The notes: generated by a model not told the origin, from the letters alone. DNA of 64,000 nt from Nocardiopsis alborubida (GCF_012396365.1 NZ_JAAXPG010000005.1:124001-188000), one strand, 5' to 3'. Positions 33,400-42,403 are shown, counted from the stretch's first letter. Translations and numbers: made by a program.

Positions 33400-34875
33400 C
33401 TACGCGCCCTCTCCCCGGCCGTCGTCCTCGTCCCGGCCGGAGTCGGAGGAGTCCTCACCGGACCTGCCGTCAGCCGACGCGTCCTCGCCGTCCCCCGTCC
33501 TCTTCCTGCCGGGGGCGTCCCCGGTCAGCGAGGAGATGTCGAAGTCGGCGCCGCCGAACTCGTCACCGCCCCCGCGCACGAAGGCCTCCGGGTCGTCCAG
33601 GTCGTCGCCGGTGGGCATCAGGTCCGGGTGCTCCCAGACCGCGTCCCGACCCTCCACGCCACGCGCCTCCTCCAGGGCGGACCACAGAGCGGACGCCTCG
33701 CGCAGACGGCGCGGGCGCAGCTCCAGGCCGACCAGGGCGGCGAACGTGTGCTCGGCGGGCCCGCCGGTCGCCCGGCGCCGCCGGGTCGCCTCGGCCAGGG
33801 CGTCCGCCTGCGGCAGGCGTCCGGACACCGCGGACGAGACCACGGTGGCCACCCAGCCCTCGATCAGCGCCAGGGTGGTCTCCAGCCGGGCCAGCGCGGC
33901 CTTCTGCTGCGGGGTGTCCTCGGGCTGGAGCAGTCCCTCGCCCCCGACACCGCCCAGGGCCTCCTGGAGCGCCTCGGGGTTGGTGAGGTCGATCTCACCG
34001 AGCCGGTCCTCCAGGCCGCTGATGTCGAAGGACATCCCGTCCGCGTACTCGTTGACCAGCCGGGACACGTGCGAGCGCAGCCACGGCACGTGCGAGTACA
34101 GCCGGTGCACGGCGGCCTCGCGGGCGGCCAGGTACAGGCGCACCTCGTCCTCGGGGACCTCCAGTCCCTCGCTGAAGCGCGCCACGCCGGAGGGCAGCAG
34201 CGCCGCGCGGCCCTCGCCGGCCAGGGGCAGCCCGATGTCGGCGGTGCCGACCACCTCGCGGGACAGCTCGCCCACGGCCTGGCCCGCCTGGCGGCCGACC
34301 ATCATGTTGCCCATCTGCTGGATCATGCCCAACAGCGGACCGGCGACGGACCGCATCTCCTCGGGCAGGTTCTGCCCCATCGACCGGACGGTCTTGCTGG
34401 TCAGCGGGTCGCACAGCTGCACCCACGAGTCCATCGTCCGCTCGATCCACTCCGACCGGCTCCAGGCCTGGGCGGTGTGGACGCCCGACGGCAGGTCGGT
34501 AGCCTGGTCGAGCCACAGGTCGGCCAGGCGCAGGGCCTCCTCGACCCTGGCGTAGTCGGACGCCGGGACGCTCGGGTCGCCCTCCTGGGCGACCGTCTGG
34601 CGCGCGACGTCCTTGGCCATGTCCCAGTTCACCCCGGACGACGACTTCTGGTCGCCTCCGGGACCGGGACCGGGTTGGGCCGACATCATGTCGGCGAACT
34701 GACGCAGCATGTTGGCCATCTGCTGCGGGTCGCCGAACGGGAAGCCGTCCGGCGTTCCGGATCCTCCTCCGCCCGGGCCGCCGCTGCCGGCACCCGAGCC
34801 GGAGTCGCCAGAACGGCGTCCGGACTCGTCATCGGGATCGTTCGGCATGCTGAAACCGAATGGCAGGTCGCTCAC
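33400..34875 (-). CDS. Zincin_2 (DUF2342) zinc-dependent metalloprotease-like protein
   Basis: 491 residues. N-terminal 110 residues are Gly/Pro/Ser/Asp-rich and low complexity. The core (about 150-420) shows the family pattern: VPWLRSHVSRLVNEYADGMSFD, LARLETTLALIEGWVATVV, RRRRATGGPAEHTFAALVGLELRPRRLREA. A canonical HExxH is not seen; the equivalent stretch reads REAAVHRLY, so catalytic activity is uncertain. A highly acidic tail ends the protein. Related genes were annotated as 'coenzyme F420 biosynthesis associated'. Equivalent to Rv3195 by position (recalled). GTG with GAGG 7 nt upstream. Divergent from an SDR gene. Confidence 0.8.
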   Translation of the reverse strand: MSDLPFGFSMPNDPDDESGRRSGDSGSGAGSGGPGGGGSGTPDGFPFGDPQQMANMLRQFADMMSAQPGPGPGGDQKSSSGVNWDMAKDVARQTVAQEGDPSVPASDYARVEEALRLADLWLDQATDLPSGVHTAQAWSRSEWIERTMDSWVQLCDPLTSKTVRSMGQNLPEEMRSVAGPLLGMIQQMGNMMVGRQAGQAVGELSREVVGTADIGLPLAGEGRAALLPSGVARFSEGLEVPEDEVRLYLAAREAAVHRLYSHVPWLRSHVSRLVNEYADGMSFDISGLEDRLGEIDLTNPEALQEALGGVGGEGLLQPEDTPQQKAALARLETTLALIEGWVATVVSSAVSGRLPQADALAEATRRRRATGGPAEHTFAALVGLELRPRRLREASALWSALEEARGVEGRDAVWEHPDLMPTGDDLDDPEAFVRGGGDEFGGADFDISSLTGDAPGRKRTGDGEDASADGRSGEDSSDSGRDEDDGRGEGA

Positions 34876-34938
34876 AATCAGACCTCAGGCAGGATTAGGT
34901 TTGGTCTCCACTGTCACGTTAGCTGGGAGTCGCCCGGA

Positions 34939-36066
34939 GTGAATACCGAAAGCAGCCAGGTTCGCCCAGAGCACAGCCCCTCCGAGGGAGCGGGCACGGT
35001 GGTCGCTGTCACCGGTGCCGCCTCCGGGGTGGGCCGGCTCCTCGTGCAACGCCTGGCCGCGCCAGAGAGTTCCGCACGCCTTCGCGAGGTCGTGGCCATC
35101 GACGCCGAACTCGCCGATCTGCGCGGTGTCACCTGGCGCATCGCCGACGTGTGCGACCCCGGACTGGTCTCCCGGCTCGGCGGGGTCGACGTGCTCGTGC
35201 ACACCGCCGACGACCGCTCCCTGGAGACCCGGCCCGCGCGGCGCCGCGCGCACAACATCCGCGCGGCCCAGACGGTCCTGACCGCCGCGGCGGCCTCGGG
35301 GGTGCCCCGCGTCATCCTGGTCACCAGCACCATGGTCTACGGAGCCGCCCCCGACAGCCCCGTGCCCCTGGCGGAGAACGCGGCGCGCGTGTCCGACAAC
35401 AGCGAGGGGCTCATGGGCGACTTCGCCGAGATCGAGGCCCTCGCCGAGCGTGCCCGCCGGGCCCACCCCAGCCTCACCGTCACCGTCGTGCGCCCCGCCC
35501 CGCTCGTGGGGCCCGGGCTCGACACCCTGCTCAGCCGCCACTTCTCCGCCCCGCGCCTGCTCACCGTCAAGGGGCACGAACAGCACTGGCAGTTCTGCCA
35601 CGAGGACGACCTGGCCAGCGCCCTGGCCTTCTGCGCCCTGCACGGGGTGGACGGGCCCGAGGGCGTGGTCGCCGTCGCCAGCGAGGGCTCCCTCACCCAG
35701 GACGAGGTGGAGGCCGTCGCCGGGATGAAGCACTTCGAGGTGCCCGCCAACCTGGCCTTCGGCGCCGTCCGCCGCCTCCACCAGGCACGGATCACCCCGG
35801 CGGCGGAGGGCGAGTTGAAGTTCCTCGTCTACCCGTGCGTGGTGGACTGCGCGGTGCTGCGCGAGGCCGGGTGGAAGCCCGCCCACGACAACGGGTCCGC
35901 CCTGGCCGCCCTGCTGGAGTCCCGGAGCGGCAGGCCCGCGCTGGTCGGGCGCAGCCTGGGCCGCAAGGAGGTCACCATCACCGCCGCGGGCGCCGCCGGA
36001 GCCGCCGCGGCGGCCATCGGCACGGCCGCGGCCATCCGCCACCTGCGCAAGCGCAAGGGGGCGTGA
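34939..36066 (+). CDS. NAD-dependent epimerase/SDR family protein
   Basis: 375 residues. Extended-SDR Rossmann start VVAVTGAASGVGRLLVQRL (about 21-39), DVLVHTADD, and VTSTMVYGAAP, where the YxxxK tyrosine context is only partly kept and no clear catalytic Lys follows. A C-terminal Ala-rich helix plus basic tail (AAGAAGAAAAAIGTAAAIRHLRKRKGA) may be a membrane anchor. Enzymatic activity is unproven. GTG start with weak ribosome site; 63 bp separates it from the divergent Zincin_2 gene. Confidence 0.75.
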   Translation: MNTESSQVRPEHSPSEGAGTVVAVTGAASGVGRLLVQRLAAPESSARLREVVAIDAELADLRGVTWRIADVCDPGLVSRLGGVDVLVHTADDRSLETRPARRRAHNIRAAQTVLTAAAASGVPRVILVTSTMVYGAAPDSPVPLAENAARVSDNSEGLMGDFAEIEALAERARRAHPSLTVTVVRPAPLVGPGLDTLLSRHFSAPRLLTVKGHEQHWQFCHEDDLASALAFCALHGVDGPEGVVAVASEGSLTQDEVEAVAGMKHFEVPANLAFGAVRRLHQARITPAAEGELKFLVYPCVVDCAVLREAGWKPAHDNGSALAALLESRSGRPALVGRSLGRKEVTITAAGAAGAAAAAIGTAAAIRHLRKRKGA

Positions 36067-36135
36067 GACCCGGGGCCCGCGCGCGTGCGACGGAACGCGC
36101 ACCCCGCTTCCCCACATGGGGGAACGTCCGGTTGG

Positions 36136-36141
36136 TACGGT
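36136..36141 (+). promoter_or_regulatory. -10 box TACGGT, leaderless start of moaE
   Basis: TACGGT, 6 nt, then GTG at 36148; no Shine-Dalgarno. Confidence 0.45.
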
Positions 36142-36147
36142 CATGTC

Positions 36148-36585
36148 GTGGAAGAGATCACTCTCGCGTCAGTACGCGACACCCCCCTGTCGGTGGACGA
36201 GGTCCTCGCAGCGGTCTCCGACCCGCGCGCGGGCGGCACCGCGGTCTTCGTCGGCACCGTCCGCGACCACGACCACGGCCGTGACGTCGCCCGCCTGGCC
36301 TACTCCGCCCACCCGACGGTGGAGGCCCAGCTGCGCGTCGTCATGGAGAAGGTCCTCAGCGACACCTCCGTCCCGGACCGCCCCGTGGTGAGGATGGCCG
36401 CGACGCACCGGGTCGGCCAGCTGGAGATCGGCGACATCGCGGTGGTCGTGGCCGCCGCGGCCCAGCACCGGCAGGAGGCCTTCGAGGCCTGCCGCCGCCT
36501 CATCGACGACCTCAAGGCCCAGGTGCCCATCTGGAAGCAGCAGGACTTCGAGGACGGCCGCAGCGAGTGGGTGGGCGCCCCCTGA
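36148..36585 (+). CDS. moaE: MoaE: molybdopterin synthase catalytic subunit
   Basis: 145 residues, single-domain MoaE. FVGTVRDHDHGRDVARLAYSAHPTVEAQL is the substrate-binding front, HRVGQLEIGDIAVVVAAAAQHRQEAFEACR the central signature, and PIWKQQDFEDG carries the catalytic lysine. With a thiocarboxylated MoaD partner it converts precursor Z to molybdopterin; MoeZ in this window probably charges that partner. No moaD is visible nearby. Confidence 0.93.
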   Translation: MEEITLASVRDTPLSVDEVLAAVSDPRAGGTAVFVGTVRDHDHGRDVARLAYSAHPTVEAQLRVVMEKVLSDTSVPDRPVVRMAATHRVGQLEIGDIAVVVAAAAQHRQEAFEACRRLIDDLKAQVPIWKQQDFEDGRSEWVGAP

Positions 36586-36643
36586 CCGTCCGGGGAGGCC
36601 GGAGGGGCCGGAGGGCGGACCCCCGCGGGTCCGGGCGCGGCAA

Positions 36644-36649
36644 TAGGCT
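36644..36649 (+). promoter_or_regulatory. -10 box TAGGCT, leaderless start
   Basis: TAGGCT, 7 nt (GGGGGGC), then ATG at 36657. The G-run could act as a weak Shine-Dalgarno, so a short leader is not excluded. Confidence 0.45.
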
Positions 36650-36656
36650 GGGGGGC

Positions 36657-37730
36657 ATGCTTCGTCGTGCCATGACCCTCGTTGTCGCGCTCGTCCTCCT
36701 CGTCGGGCTCGGGATCGGCAGCCTCTACCTGCCCGTGCCCTACCTGGTCGCCGCGCCGGGCCTGACCGTCAACACGGTCGGGCAGACCGACCGCGGGCCG
36801 GTCATCGAGATCGAGGGCGCCGAGAGCTACGAGCACGAGGGCGCCCTGTCCATGGTGACCGTGCAGTACGCGGGCGGGCCCCAGCACCGGCTCGACTTCC
36901 TCACCGTCGTCACCGCCTGGCTCTCGCCCACCCAGGCGGTCCTGCCCGAGGAGCTGCTCTTCCCCTCGGGGCGCACGCCCGAGGAGGTCACCGAGCGCCA
37001 GACGGTGCAGATGAACGACTCGCAGACCGACGCCACCGCCGCCGCGCTCACCCAGCTCGGCATGGAGTACGAGGCGGTCCCCGTGGTCAGCGGCACCATC
37101 GAGGGCATGCCCGCGCACGGCGTGGTGGAGGCGGGCGACGCCGTCGTGGCCGTGGACGGCGAGCCGGTGCCCACGCGGGGCGGCGACCCCGACGCCCCCG
37201 CGGGCAGCGCCGCGGTCGTGGAGATGGTCGGCGACCGCGAGCCCGGCGACCCGGTCGGCCTCACCCTGGAGCGCGACGGCGAGACCGTCGAGGTGGAGGT
37301 CGCCAGCGAGGAGGGCGACTCGGGCGGCGCGGCGGTCGGCGTGCTCATCGCCGACGAGACCGACTTCCCCGTGGACGTGGAGATCACGGTCGGCGACATC
37401 GGCGGACCCAGCGCGGGCATGATGTTCGCGCTCGGGATCATGGACCGCCTCAGCGAGGAGAGCCTCACCGGCGGCGCGGCCGTCGCCGGGTCGGGCACCA
37501 TCACCGCCGACGGCCGGGTCGGCGGGATCAGCGGCATCCCGCAGAAGATGGTCAGCGCCCAGCGCGACGGGGCCGAGTACTTCCTCGTGGCCGCCGAAAG
37601 CTGCTCCCAGGTCTCCCAGTCGGCCGCCTACGGCGAACTGGAGGTGGTCCGGGTGGAGACCCTCGACGACGCGGTCGGGGCGCTGGAGACCATCCGTACC
37701 GGCGAGGGCGAGCTGCCGCGCTGCGAGTAG
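36657..37730 (+). CDS. YlbL-type PDZ/Lon-like membrane protease
   Basis: 357 residues. One N-terminal membrane anchor (6-24, MTLVVALVLLVGLGIGSLYL), a PDZ domain at about 145-225 (PAHGVVEAGDAVVAVDGEPV), and an S16 Lon-type protease domain with the dyad S252 (GGPSAGMMFAL) and K297 (PQKMVSA). The protease domain faces outside. Equivalent of Rv3194c, adjacent to UPF0182 as in mycobacteria (recalled). In Bacillus the family cleaves membrane-associated regulators; target here unknown. Confidence 0.9.
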   Translation: MLRRAMTLVVALVLLVGLGIGSLYLPVPYLVAAPGLTVNTVGQTDRGPVIEIEGAESYEHEGALSMVTVQYAGGPQHRLDFLTVVTAWLSPTQAVLPEELLFPSGRTPEEVTERQTVQMNDSQTDATAAALTQLGMEYEAVPVVSGTIEGMPAHGVVEAGDAVVAVDGEPVPTRGGDPDAPAGSAAVVEMVGDREPGDPVGLTLERDGETVEVEVASEEGDSGGAAVGVLIADETDFPVDVEITVGDIGGPSAGMMFALGIMDRLSEESLTGGAAVAGSGTITADGRVGGISGIPQKMVSAQRDGAEYFLVAAESCSQVSQSAAYGELEVVRVETLDDAVGALETIRTGEGELPRCE

Positions 37731-37879
37731 GGGGTCGGCGCCCGCCCGGGGACATCCGCTCCGCTTCGGCCCGTGCTCGGGCGCCCGGAGTACGGGAGCC
37801 TTCACCCCCGCGCGCGTACCCTCGTTCCTCGGGCGCGCACCCGGGGCCTCCGGCAACCCCGTGGGCGCCCTGGCGCGGG

Positions 37880-38401
37880 TCAGCCCTGTTCGGACTCCTC
37901 GTCCAGGTCCAGGGTCAGCGCCAGCGCTGAGGTCAGCGCGGGGATGAGGTCCGCCCCGTTGAGCACCTCCGACTCGCTGTCGTGGCTGCGCATGCGCATC
38001 GCGCAGTGCCGCGATCCGTCGCGCAGCACACCGGCGACCATGCGGATCTCCTCGGTCTCGCGGCCGGAGGCGCCCGGCTGCTCGTCCGGGGCCAGGGTCT
38101 CGTCCGTGCCCTTGACCACCAGGCGCTCCATCACCAGCGCGCACCCGGCCACCCCCTCCGGCCACAGGATGCGGCCCAGCGCCTCCTCCAGCGGGACGTC
38201 GGCGGGCAGCTGCTCCTGCTCGACGGGGGTCAGCTCACCGGGGTCCGCGGGGGAGTCGATGCCCAGCAGACCGGCCAGCGCGGGCTCCGCCCGCAGCAGT
38301 TCCGCGGTCGGCACCAGGGCGTAGAGGCCCAGCGGCCGGTCCCAGCCCTGCTCGGCTGCGTGGCGTTCGAGGTCCATGACGGCTTCGCGAATGTTCGACA
38401 C
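37880..38401 (-). CDS. PPA1309 family protein
   Basis: 173 residues, acidic, soluble. Conserved features: AEQGWDRPLGLYALVPTAELLRAEPALAGLLG, WPEGVAGCALVMERLVV and DGSRHCAMRMRSHDSESEVLNGADLIPALTSALALTLD. The family is actinobacterial and of unknown function. Start chosen at the GTG 38401, as a TATGGAAAC stretch with a CACTAT -10-like box lies just upstream; an ATG at codon 9 would also fit. Divergent from the UPF0182 gene; the 149 bp to the convergent protease hold no clear terminator. Confidence 0.78.
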   Translation of the reverse strand: MSNIREAVMDLERHAAEQGWDRPLGLYALVPTAELLRAEPALAGLLGIDSPADPGELTPVEQEQLPADVPLEEALGRILWPEGVAGCALVMERLVVKGTDETLAPDEQPGASGRETEEIRMVAGVLRDGSRHCAMRMRSHDSESEVLNGADLIPALTSALALTLDLDEESEQG

Positions 38402-38620
38402 GTTTCCATAGTGACCGATGCGGGAAGCGCGACGCCCCTGTTTTTGGACAGTAGGGTCGCCACGTGGCCTTCCGGATGCGACTCCGATACAGCAACGATG
38501 CAGCCTTGTCACTCTGTCGAGGGCCATTTCGGGAACCCTGCGGCCACCGATTAAGTTTTCAGTAACAGAGCGCCACACGCGCACCCATACGCACCTACCA
38601 AGCCAGAACGAGGGGGAGGC

Positions 38621-41600
38621 GTGAGCTTCCGATCGCCCGGCGCACCACCTGCGCGTATGCCTCGCCGATCAAGGTTGCTCGCGCCAGTCGCGGCGACCGT
38701 GGTCGTCATCATCGCGGGGCTGATGCTCGCCGCGAACTTCTGGACCGACTTCAAGTGGTTCGATTCCGTCGGCTACACCTCGGTCTTCCTGACCGAACTG
38801 TGGACCCGCGTGCTGCTGTTCGCCGTCGCCGGCCTGGTGATGGCCGTCATCGTCGGCGCCAGCATCTTCTTCGCCTACCGCTCCCGGCCCGGCATCCGGC
38901 CGATGAGCCTGGAGCAGCAGGGCCTGGACCGCTACCGGCAGTCCATCGACCCGCACCGCAAACTGTTCTTCTGGATCGCGGTGGGGGCCCTCGCGCTGCT
39001 GGCCGGAGCCGCGGCCAGCGGTGACTGGCGGTCCTACCTCCAGTTCGTGAACAGCACCGACTTCGGGGTGAACGACCCCGAGTTCGGCATGGACGTGGCC
39101 TTCTTCGCGTTCACCTACCCGTTCCTGCGCATCCTGCTCGGCTACCTGTACGCGGCGGTCATCCTGGCGTTCATCGCCGCGGTGATCGTGCACTACCTGT
39201 ACGGCGGGGTCCGCCTCCAGAACGACTCCGGCCAGCGCGCCACCCCCTCGGCCCGCGTGCACCTGTCGGTGCTGCTGGGCCTGTTCGTGCTGCTGCGCGG
39301 CGGTTCCTACTGGCTGGACCGCTACGGCCTGGTCTTCTCCGAACGCGGCTACACCTTCGGCGCCTCGTACACCGACGTGAACGCGGTCAAGACCGCGCTG
39401 CTCATCCTCACGGTCATCTCGGTCATCTGCGCCGTGCTGTTCTTCGCCAACATCTACTTCAAGAACATCATGGTCCCCATGGCCAGCCTCGGACTGCTGG
39501 TGCTGTCCGCGGTGCTGGTCGGCGTGGCCTACCCCGAGATCGTCCAGCGCTTCCAGGTCTCGCCCAACGAGCAGCGCCTGGAGAGCCCCTACATCGAGCG
39601 CAACATCGAGTACACGCGCCAGGCCTACGGCATCGACGACGCCGAGGTGGAGGCCTACGACGCCACCACCGAGCTCAGCGCGCAGGACCTGGTGGAGGAG
39701 TCCCAGGACACCACCGTGCGACTGGTCGACCCCTCGGTGGTCTCGCAGACCTTCCAGCAGATGCAGCAGGTCCGCGGCTTCTACCAGTTCCCCGAGGTGC
39801 TGGAGGTCGACCGCTACCCGAACTCCGAGGGCAACCTGATCGACACGATCGTGGCCGTCCGCGAGCTGGACGGGCCGCCCGCCGACCAGGACAACTGGCT
39901 CAACAGGCACCTGATCTACACCCACGGCTACGGCATGGTCGCCGCCGCGGGCACCCAGATCGACGCCGAGGGCCGCCCGGTCTTCACCGAGTACAACATC
40001 CCTCCGCGCGGTGAGCTGAGCGACGTCGTCGGCGAGTACGAGCCGCGCATCTACTACGGCCGCGAGGGCGCCGAGTACGCCATCGTCCAGGCCGAGGAGG
40101 AGTACGACTACCCCCTCGACGCCGAGGAGGAGACGGGCGACGTCCCGACCCCGGAGGACGCCGTCGAGGCCGAGGTCACCCCGAGCCCGGACGAGGCCCG
40201 CGCCCCGGCCGACGCCGACCAGGAGGCCGCGGAGCAGACCGCTGAGGAGGCCCCCGCCGAGGGTGAGGGCCAGGGCGGCGGAGAGGGCGGTGAGGGCGCC
40301 GAGGAGGGCAGCGACTCGCAGGCCTACAACCGCTACGACGGCGACGGCGGCGTCCAGCTGGCCAGCTTCTTCGACCGGATCCTGTACGCGATCAAGTACC
40401 AGGAACCCAACATCCTGCTCAACAGCGCCATCACCGACGACTCGCGCATCATCTACGAGCGCGACCCGGTGGAGCGCGTGGAGAAGGTGGCCCCGTACCT
40501 GACCACGGACAGCCGCCCCTACCCGGCGGTCGTCGACGGCCGGGTCGTGTGGATCGTGGACGCCTACACCACGTCCGACGGCTACCCGTACGCCAACCGG
40601 ATCGACTTCACCCAGGCGGTGACCGACACCTTCACCGACGGCTCGGCCCAGCAGGTGGGCGCGCTGCCGGGCAACGAGGTCAACTACATCCGCAACTCGG
40701 TGAAGGCCACCGTCGACGCCTACGACGGCACCGTCACCCTGTACGCGTGGGACGAGGCGGACCCGGTCCTCCAGACCTGGATGGACGCCTTCCCCGGGAC
40801 CGTCGTCAGCAGGGACCAGATGAGCGAGGAGCTCATCGACCACCTGCGCTACCCGGACGACCTGTTCAAGGTGCAGCGCCAGATCATGCGCGAGTACCAC
40901 GTGACGGACGCCGCGGCCTACTACGGCGGTCAGGACTTCTGGTCGGTCCCCAACGACCCGACCAACGAGACCGAGGCCCCCGAGCCGCCCTACAGGCAGA
41001 CCATCCAGTACCCGGGTGAGGAGTCGACCTTCTCGCTGACCAGCACGTTCGTGCCGCGCGGTCGCGAGAACCTGGCGGCCTTCATGGCGGTGGACAGCGA
41101 CCCGCGCTCCGAGAACTACGGCCAGCTCAAGCTGCTGGAGCTGCCGCGGAGCACGGTGATCCTCGGCCCCGGGCAGGTGCAGAACGCCTTCGACGCCGAC
41201 GCCGACGTCCGCGAGGTGCTGCTGCCGCTGGAGCAGTCCAACGCGGAGGTGACGCGGGGCAACCTGCTCACGCTGCCGTTCGCCGGCGGCCTGCTCTACG
41301 TCGAGCCGCTGTACGTGCAGGCGGGCGGCGGCGGAGCCGCCTCCTTCCCGCTGCTCCAGCAGGTCATGGTCGGCTTCGGTGACGAGGTGGCCATCGGCAA
41401 CAGCCTGCCGGACGCGCTCAGCAACCTCTTCGACGGAGAGGGCACGCCCCCCGAGGAGGGCGCCGAGGAGGGCGCCGAGGCGACCCCGGAGGAGGAGGCC
41501 GGCGCCGGTGGCGGCGGCGAGGGCGGCGGAGGCGACCAGGAACTCACCGACTCCCTCAACGAGGCAGTCGAGGCCTGGGAGGAGGCCCAGCAGTCCAACG

Positions 41601-41665
41601 AGGAGGCCAACGACCGCCTGCGTGAGGCGCTGGAGGACATCCAGCAGCAGCTGGACGAGAACTGA
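38621..41665 (+). CDS. UPF0182 (COG1615) large membrane protein
   Basis: 1014 residues. Seven membrane segments in the first ~310 residues (from LLAPVAATVVVIIAGLMLAANFW through ASLGLLVLSAVLVGVAYPEIV), then a large extracytoplasmic domain with YPNSEGNLIDTIVAVREL, HLIYTHGYGMVAAAGTQ and PGNEVNYIRNSVKATVDAYDGTVTLYAWD. Two acidic low-complexity stretches: about 495-570 inside the domain and 945-975 before a C-terminal coiled coil (LNEAVEAWEEAQQSNEEANDRLREALEDIQQQ). Widely conserved in actinobacteria, function unknown. GTG start with GGGGGAGG. Ends in a strong terminator. Confidence 0.92.
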   Translation: MSFRSPGAPPARMPRRSRLLAPVAATVVVIIAGLMLAANFWTDFKWFDSVGYTSVFLTELWTRVLLFAVAGLVMAVIVGASIFFAYRSRPGIRPMSLEQQGLDRYRQSIDPHRKLFFWIAVGALALLAGAAASGDWRSYLQFVNSTDFGVNDPEFGMDVAFFAFTYPFLRILLGYLYAAVILAFIAAVIVHYLYGGVRLQNDSGQRATPSARVHLSVLLGLFVLLRGGSYWLDRYGLVFSERGYTFGASYTDVNAVKTALLILTVISVICAVLFFANIYFKNIMVPMASLGLLVLSAVLVGVAYPEIVQRFQVSPNEQRLESPYIERNIEYTRQAYGIDDAEVEAYDATTELSAQDLVEESQDTTVRLVDPSVVSQTFQQMQQVRGFYQFPEVLEVDRYPNSEGNLIDTIVAVRELDGPPADQDNWLNRHLIYTHGYGMVAAAGTQIDAEGRPVFTEYNIPPRGELSDVVGEYEPRIYYGREGAEYAIVQAEEEYDYPLDAEEETGDVPTPEDAVEAEVTPSPDEARAPADADQEAAEQTAEEAPAEGEGQGGGEGGEGAEEGSDSQAYNRYDGDGGVQLASFFDRILYAIKYQEPNILLNSAITDDSRIIYERDPVERVEKVAPYLTTDSRPYPAVVDGRVVWIVDAYTTSDGYPYANRIDFTQAVTDTFTDGSAQQVGALPGNEVNYIRNSVKATVDAYDGTVTLYAWDEADPVLQTWMDAFPGTVVSRDQMSEELIDHLRYPDDLFKVQRQIMREYHVTDAAAYYGGQDFWSVPNDPTNETEAPEPPYRQTIQYPGEESTFSLTSTFVPRGRENLAAFMAVDSDPRSENYGQLKLLELPRSTVILGPGQVQNAFDADADVREVLLPLEQSNAEVTRGNLLTLPFAGGLLYVEPLYVQAGGGGAASFPLLQQVMVGFGDEVAIGNSLPDALSNLFDGEGTPPEEGAEEGAEATPEEEAGAGGGGEGGGGDQELTDSLNEAVEAWEEAQQSNEEANDRLREALEDIQQQLDEN

Positions 41666-41693
41666 GCCCCGCCTTCCGGCGGTGACCGCTCCG

Positions 41694-41729
41694 TGAGGGG
41701 GCGGGGGTCCTCGGGCCCCCGCCCCCTCA
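41694..41729 (+). terminator. Terminator after the UPF0182 gene
   Basis: A perfect 14-bp stem (left arm TGAGGGGGCGGGGG) with an 8-nt loop, 28 nt after the stop codon. Confidence 0.8.
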
Positions 41730-41881
41730 GGCGTTCCGGGAGCTCGTCTCCGGGGGCCTCCGCTCCCGCGCCCCCGGGCGCCGCGGGGACGGGCCGCGTG
41801 AGGGCTCCGCGTACCCTGGGTCCGGCGCCCGCGAAGGCTCTACGGGTCCGCTGGCACGTCCCGATCCGCCGATTTGGGTTT

Positions 41882-41909
41882 TTGTTCAGGGCGCGCTACT
41901 GTGTAGACA
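41882..41909 (+). promoter_or_regulatory. Promoter of initiator tRNA copy 1
   Basis: -35 TTGTTC (41882-41887), 16-nt spacer, -10 TAGACA (41904-41909), 6 nt before the mature tRNA 5' end. Confidence 0.65.
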
Positions 41910-41915
41910 CAACGA

Positions 41916-41992
41916 CGCGGGGTGGAGCAGTTCGGTAGCTCGCTGGGCTCATAACCCAGAGGTCGCAGGTTCAAATCCTGTCCCCGCTACCA
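41916..41992 (+). tRNA. Initiator tRNA-fMet (CAT), copy 1
   Basis: 77 nt with encoded CCA. Anticodon CAT at 41950-41952. Initiator marks: base 1 (C) does not pair with base 72 (T), three G:C pairs (GGG/CCC) at the bottom of the anticodon stem, and A11:T24 in the D stem. Sequence is identical to copy 2. Followed 5 nt later by its own terminator. Confidence 0.97.
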
Positions 41993-41997
41993 GACCC

Positions 41998-42030
41998 GGA
42001 CCCGGGAGAAATCCCGGGTCCGTCGGTTTT
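41998..42030 (+). terminator. Terminator after initiator tRNA copy 1
   Basis: Perfect 10-bp stem GGACCCGGGA/TCCCGGGTCC with a GAAA tetraloop, followed after 4 nt by GTTTT. Confidence 0.85.
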
Positions 42031-42131
42031 CCTTTCTCCTCCTTTTCGGAGGAGGGCGGAAGCGGACGCCCCCCAGGGGGAGTCCGGGTGGTCGGACCAG
42101 GGTGCAAGCGCTGGTAGGATTGCCGAAGGCG

Positions 42132-42199
42132 GTCGGGAAACCGACTACCACAGGGTGGGATCTCCACCGGTTTTCTCCAGGGAAACTCAGGGAAAACCG
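42132..42199. other. Spacer hairpins between the two initiator tRNA genes
   Basis: GTCGG-GAAA-CCGAC at 42132-42145 and a long-loop inverted repeat CGGTTTTC/GAAAACCG at about 42170-42199. Neither is linked to a gene. They lie downstream of the first terminator and upstream of the second promoter; role unknown. Confidence 0.4.
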
Positions 42200-42201
42200 A
42201 T

Positions 42202-42230
42202 TTGCCACCCGGGGCTAAACCCCCTAAAAT
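42202..42230 (+). promoter_or_regulatory. Promoter of initiator tRNA copy 2
   Basis: -35 TTGCCA (42202-42207), 17-nt spacer, -10 TAAAAT (42225-42230), 11 nt before the mature 5' end. Differs from the promoter of copy 1. Confidence 0.7.
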
Positions 42231-42241
42231 AGAGATCACGA

Positions 42242-42318
42242 CGCGGGGTGGAGCAGTTCGGTAGCTCGCTGGGCTCATAACCCAGAGGTCGCAGGTTCAA
42301 ATCCTGTCCCCGCTACCA
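42242..42318 (+). tRNA. Initiator tRNA-fMet (CAT), copy 2
   Basis: Identical over all 77 nt to copy 1, including CCA and the C1/T72 mismatch. Only ACGA upstream is shared outside the mature sequence, so the flanks have diverged while the genes have not. Confidence 0.97.
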
Positions 42319-42320
42319 GC

Positions 42321-42353
42321 AAAACGCCGGGCGCATTTCGCGCCCGGCGTTTT
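42321..42353. terminator. Bidirectional terminator after initiator tRNA copy 2
   Basis: A 14-bp stem AAAACGCCGGGCGC/GCGCCCGGCGTTTT with loop ATTTC. The T-run on one side and A-run on the other make it work both for the tRNA and for the convergent ABC exporter operon. Confidence 0.85.
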
Positions 42354-42403
42354 TCGTGTGCCCGCGCTCCGGTGCGCCGCCCGGTCTCCCGGGCGGCGCG
42401 CGC

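Noticed and set aside
33393..33986. Arg/Pro-rich plus-strand frame near the NUDIX gene
   Set aside because: It is antisense to the Zincin_2 gene and biased in composition; there is no start signal or family.
40080..40330. Acidic repeat region in the UPF0182 gene as a possible frameshift or junction
   Set aside because: The reading frame stays open and conserved domain sequence resumes after it; acidic inserts at this place are known in the family.
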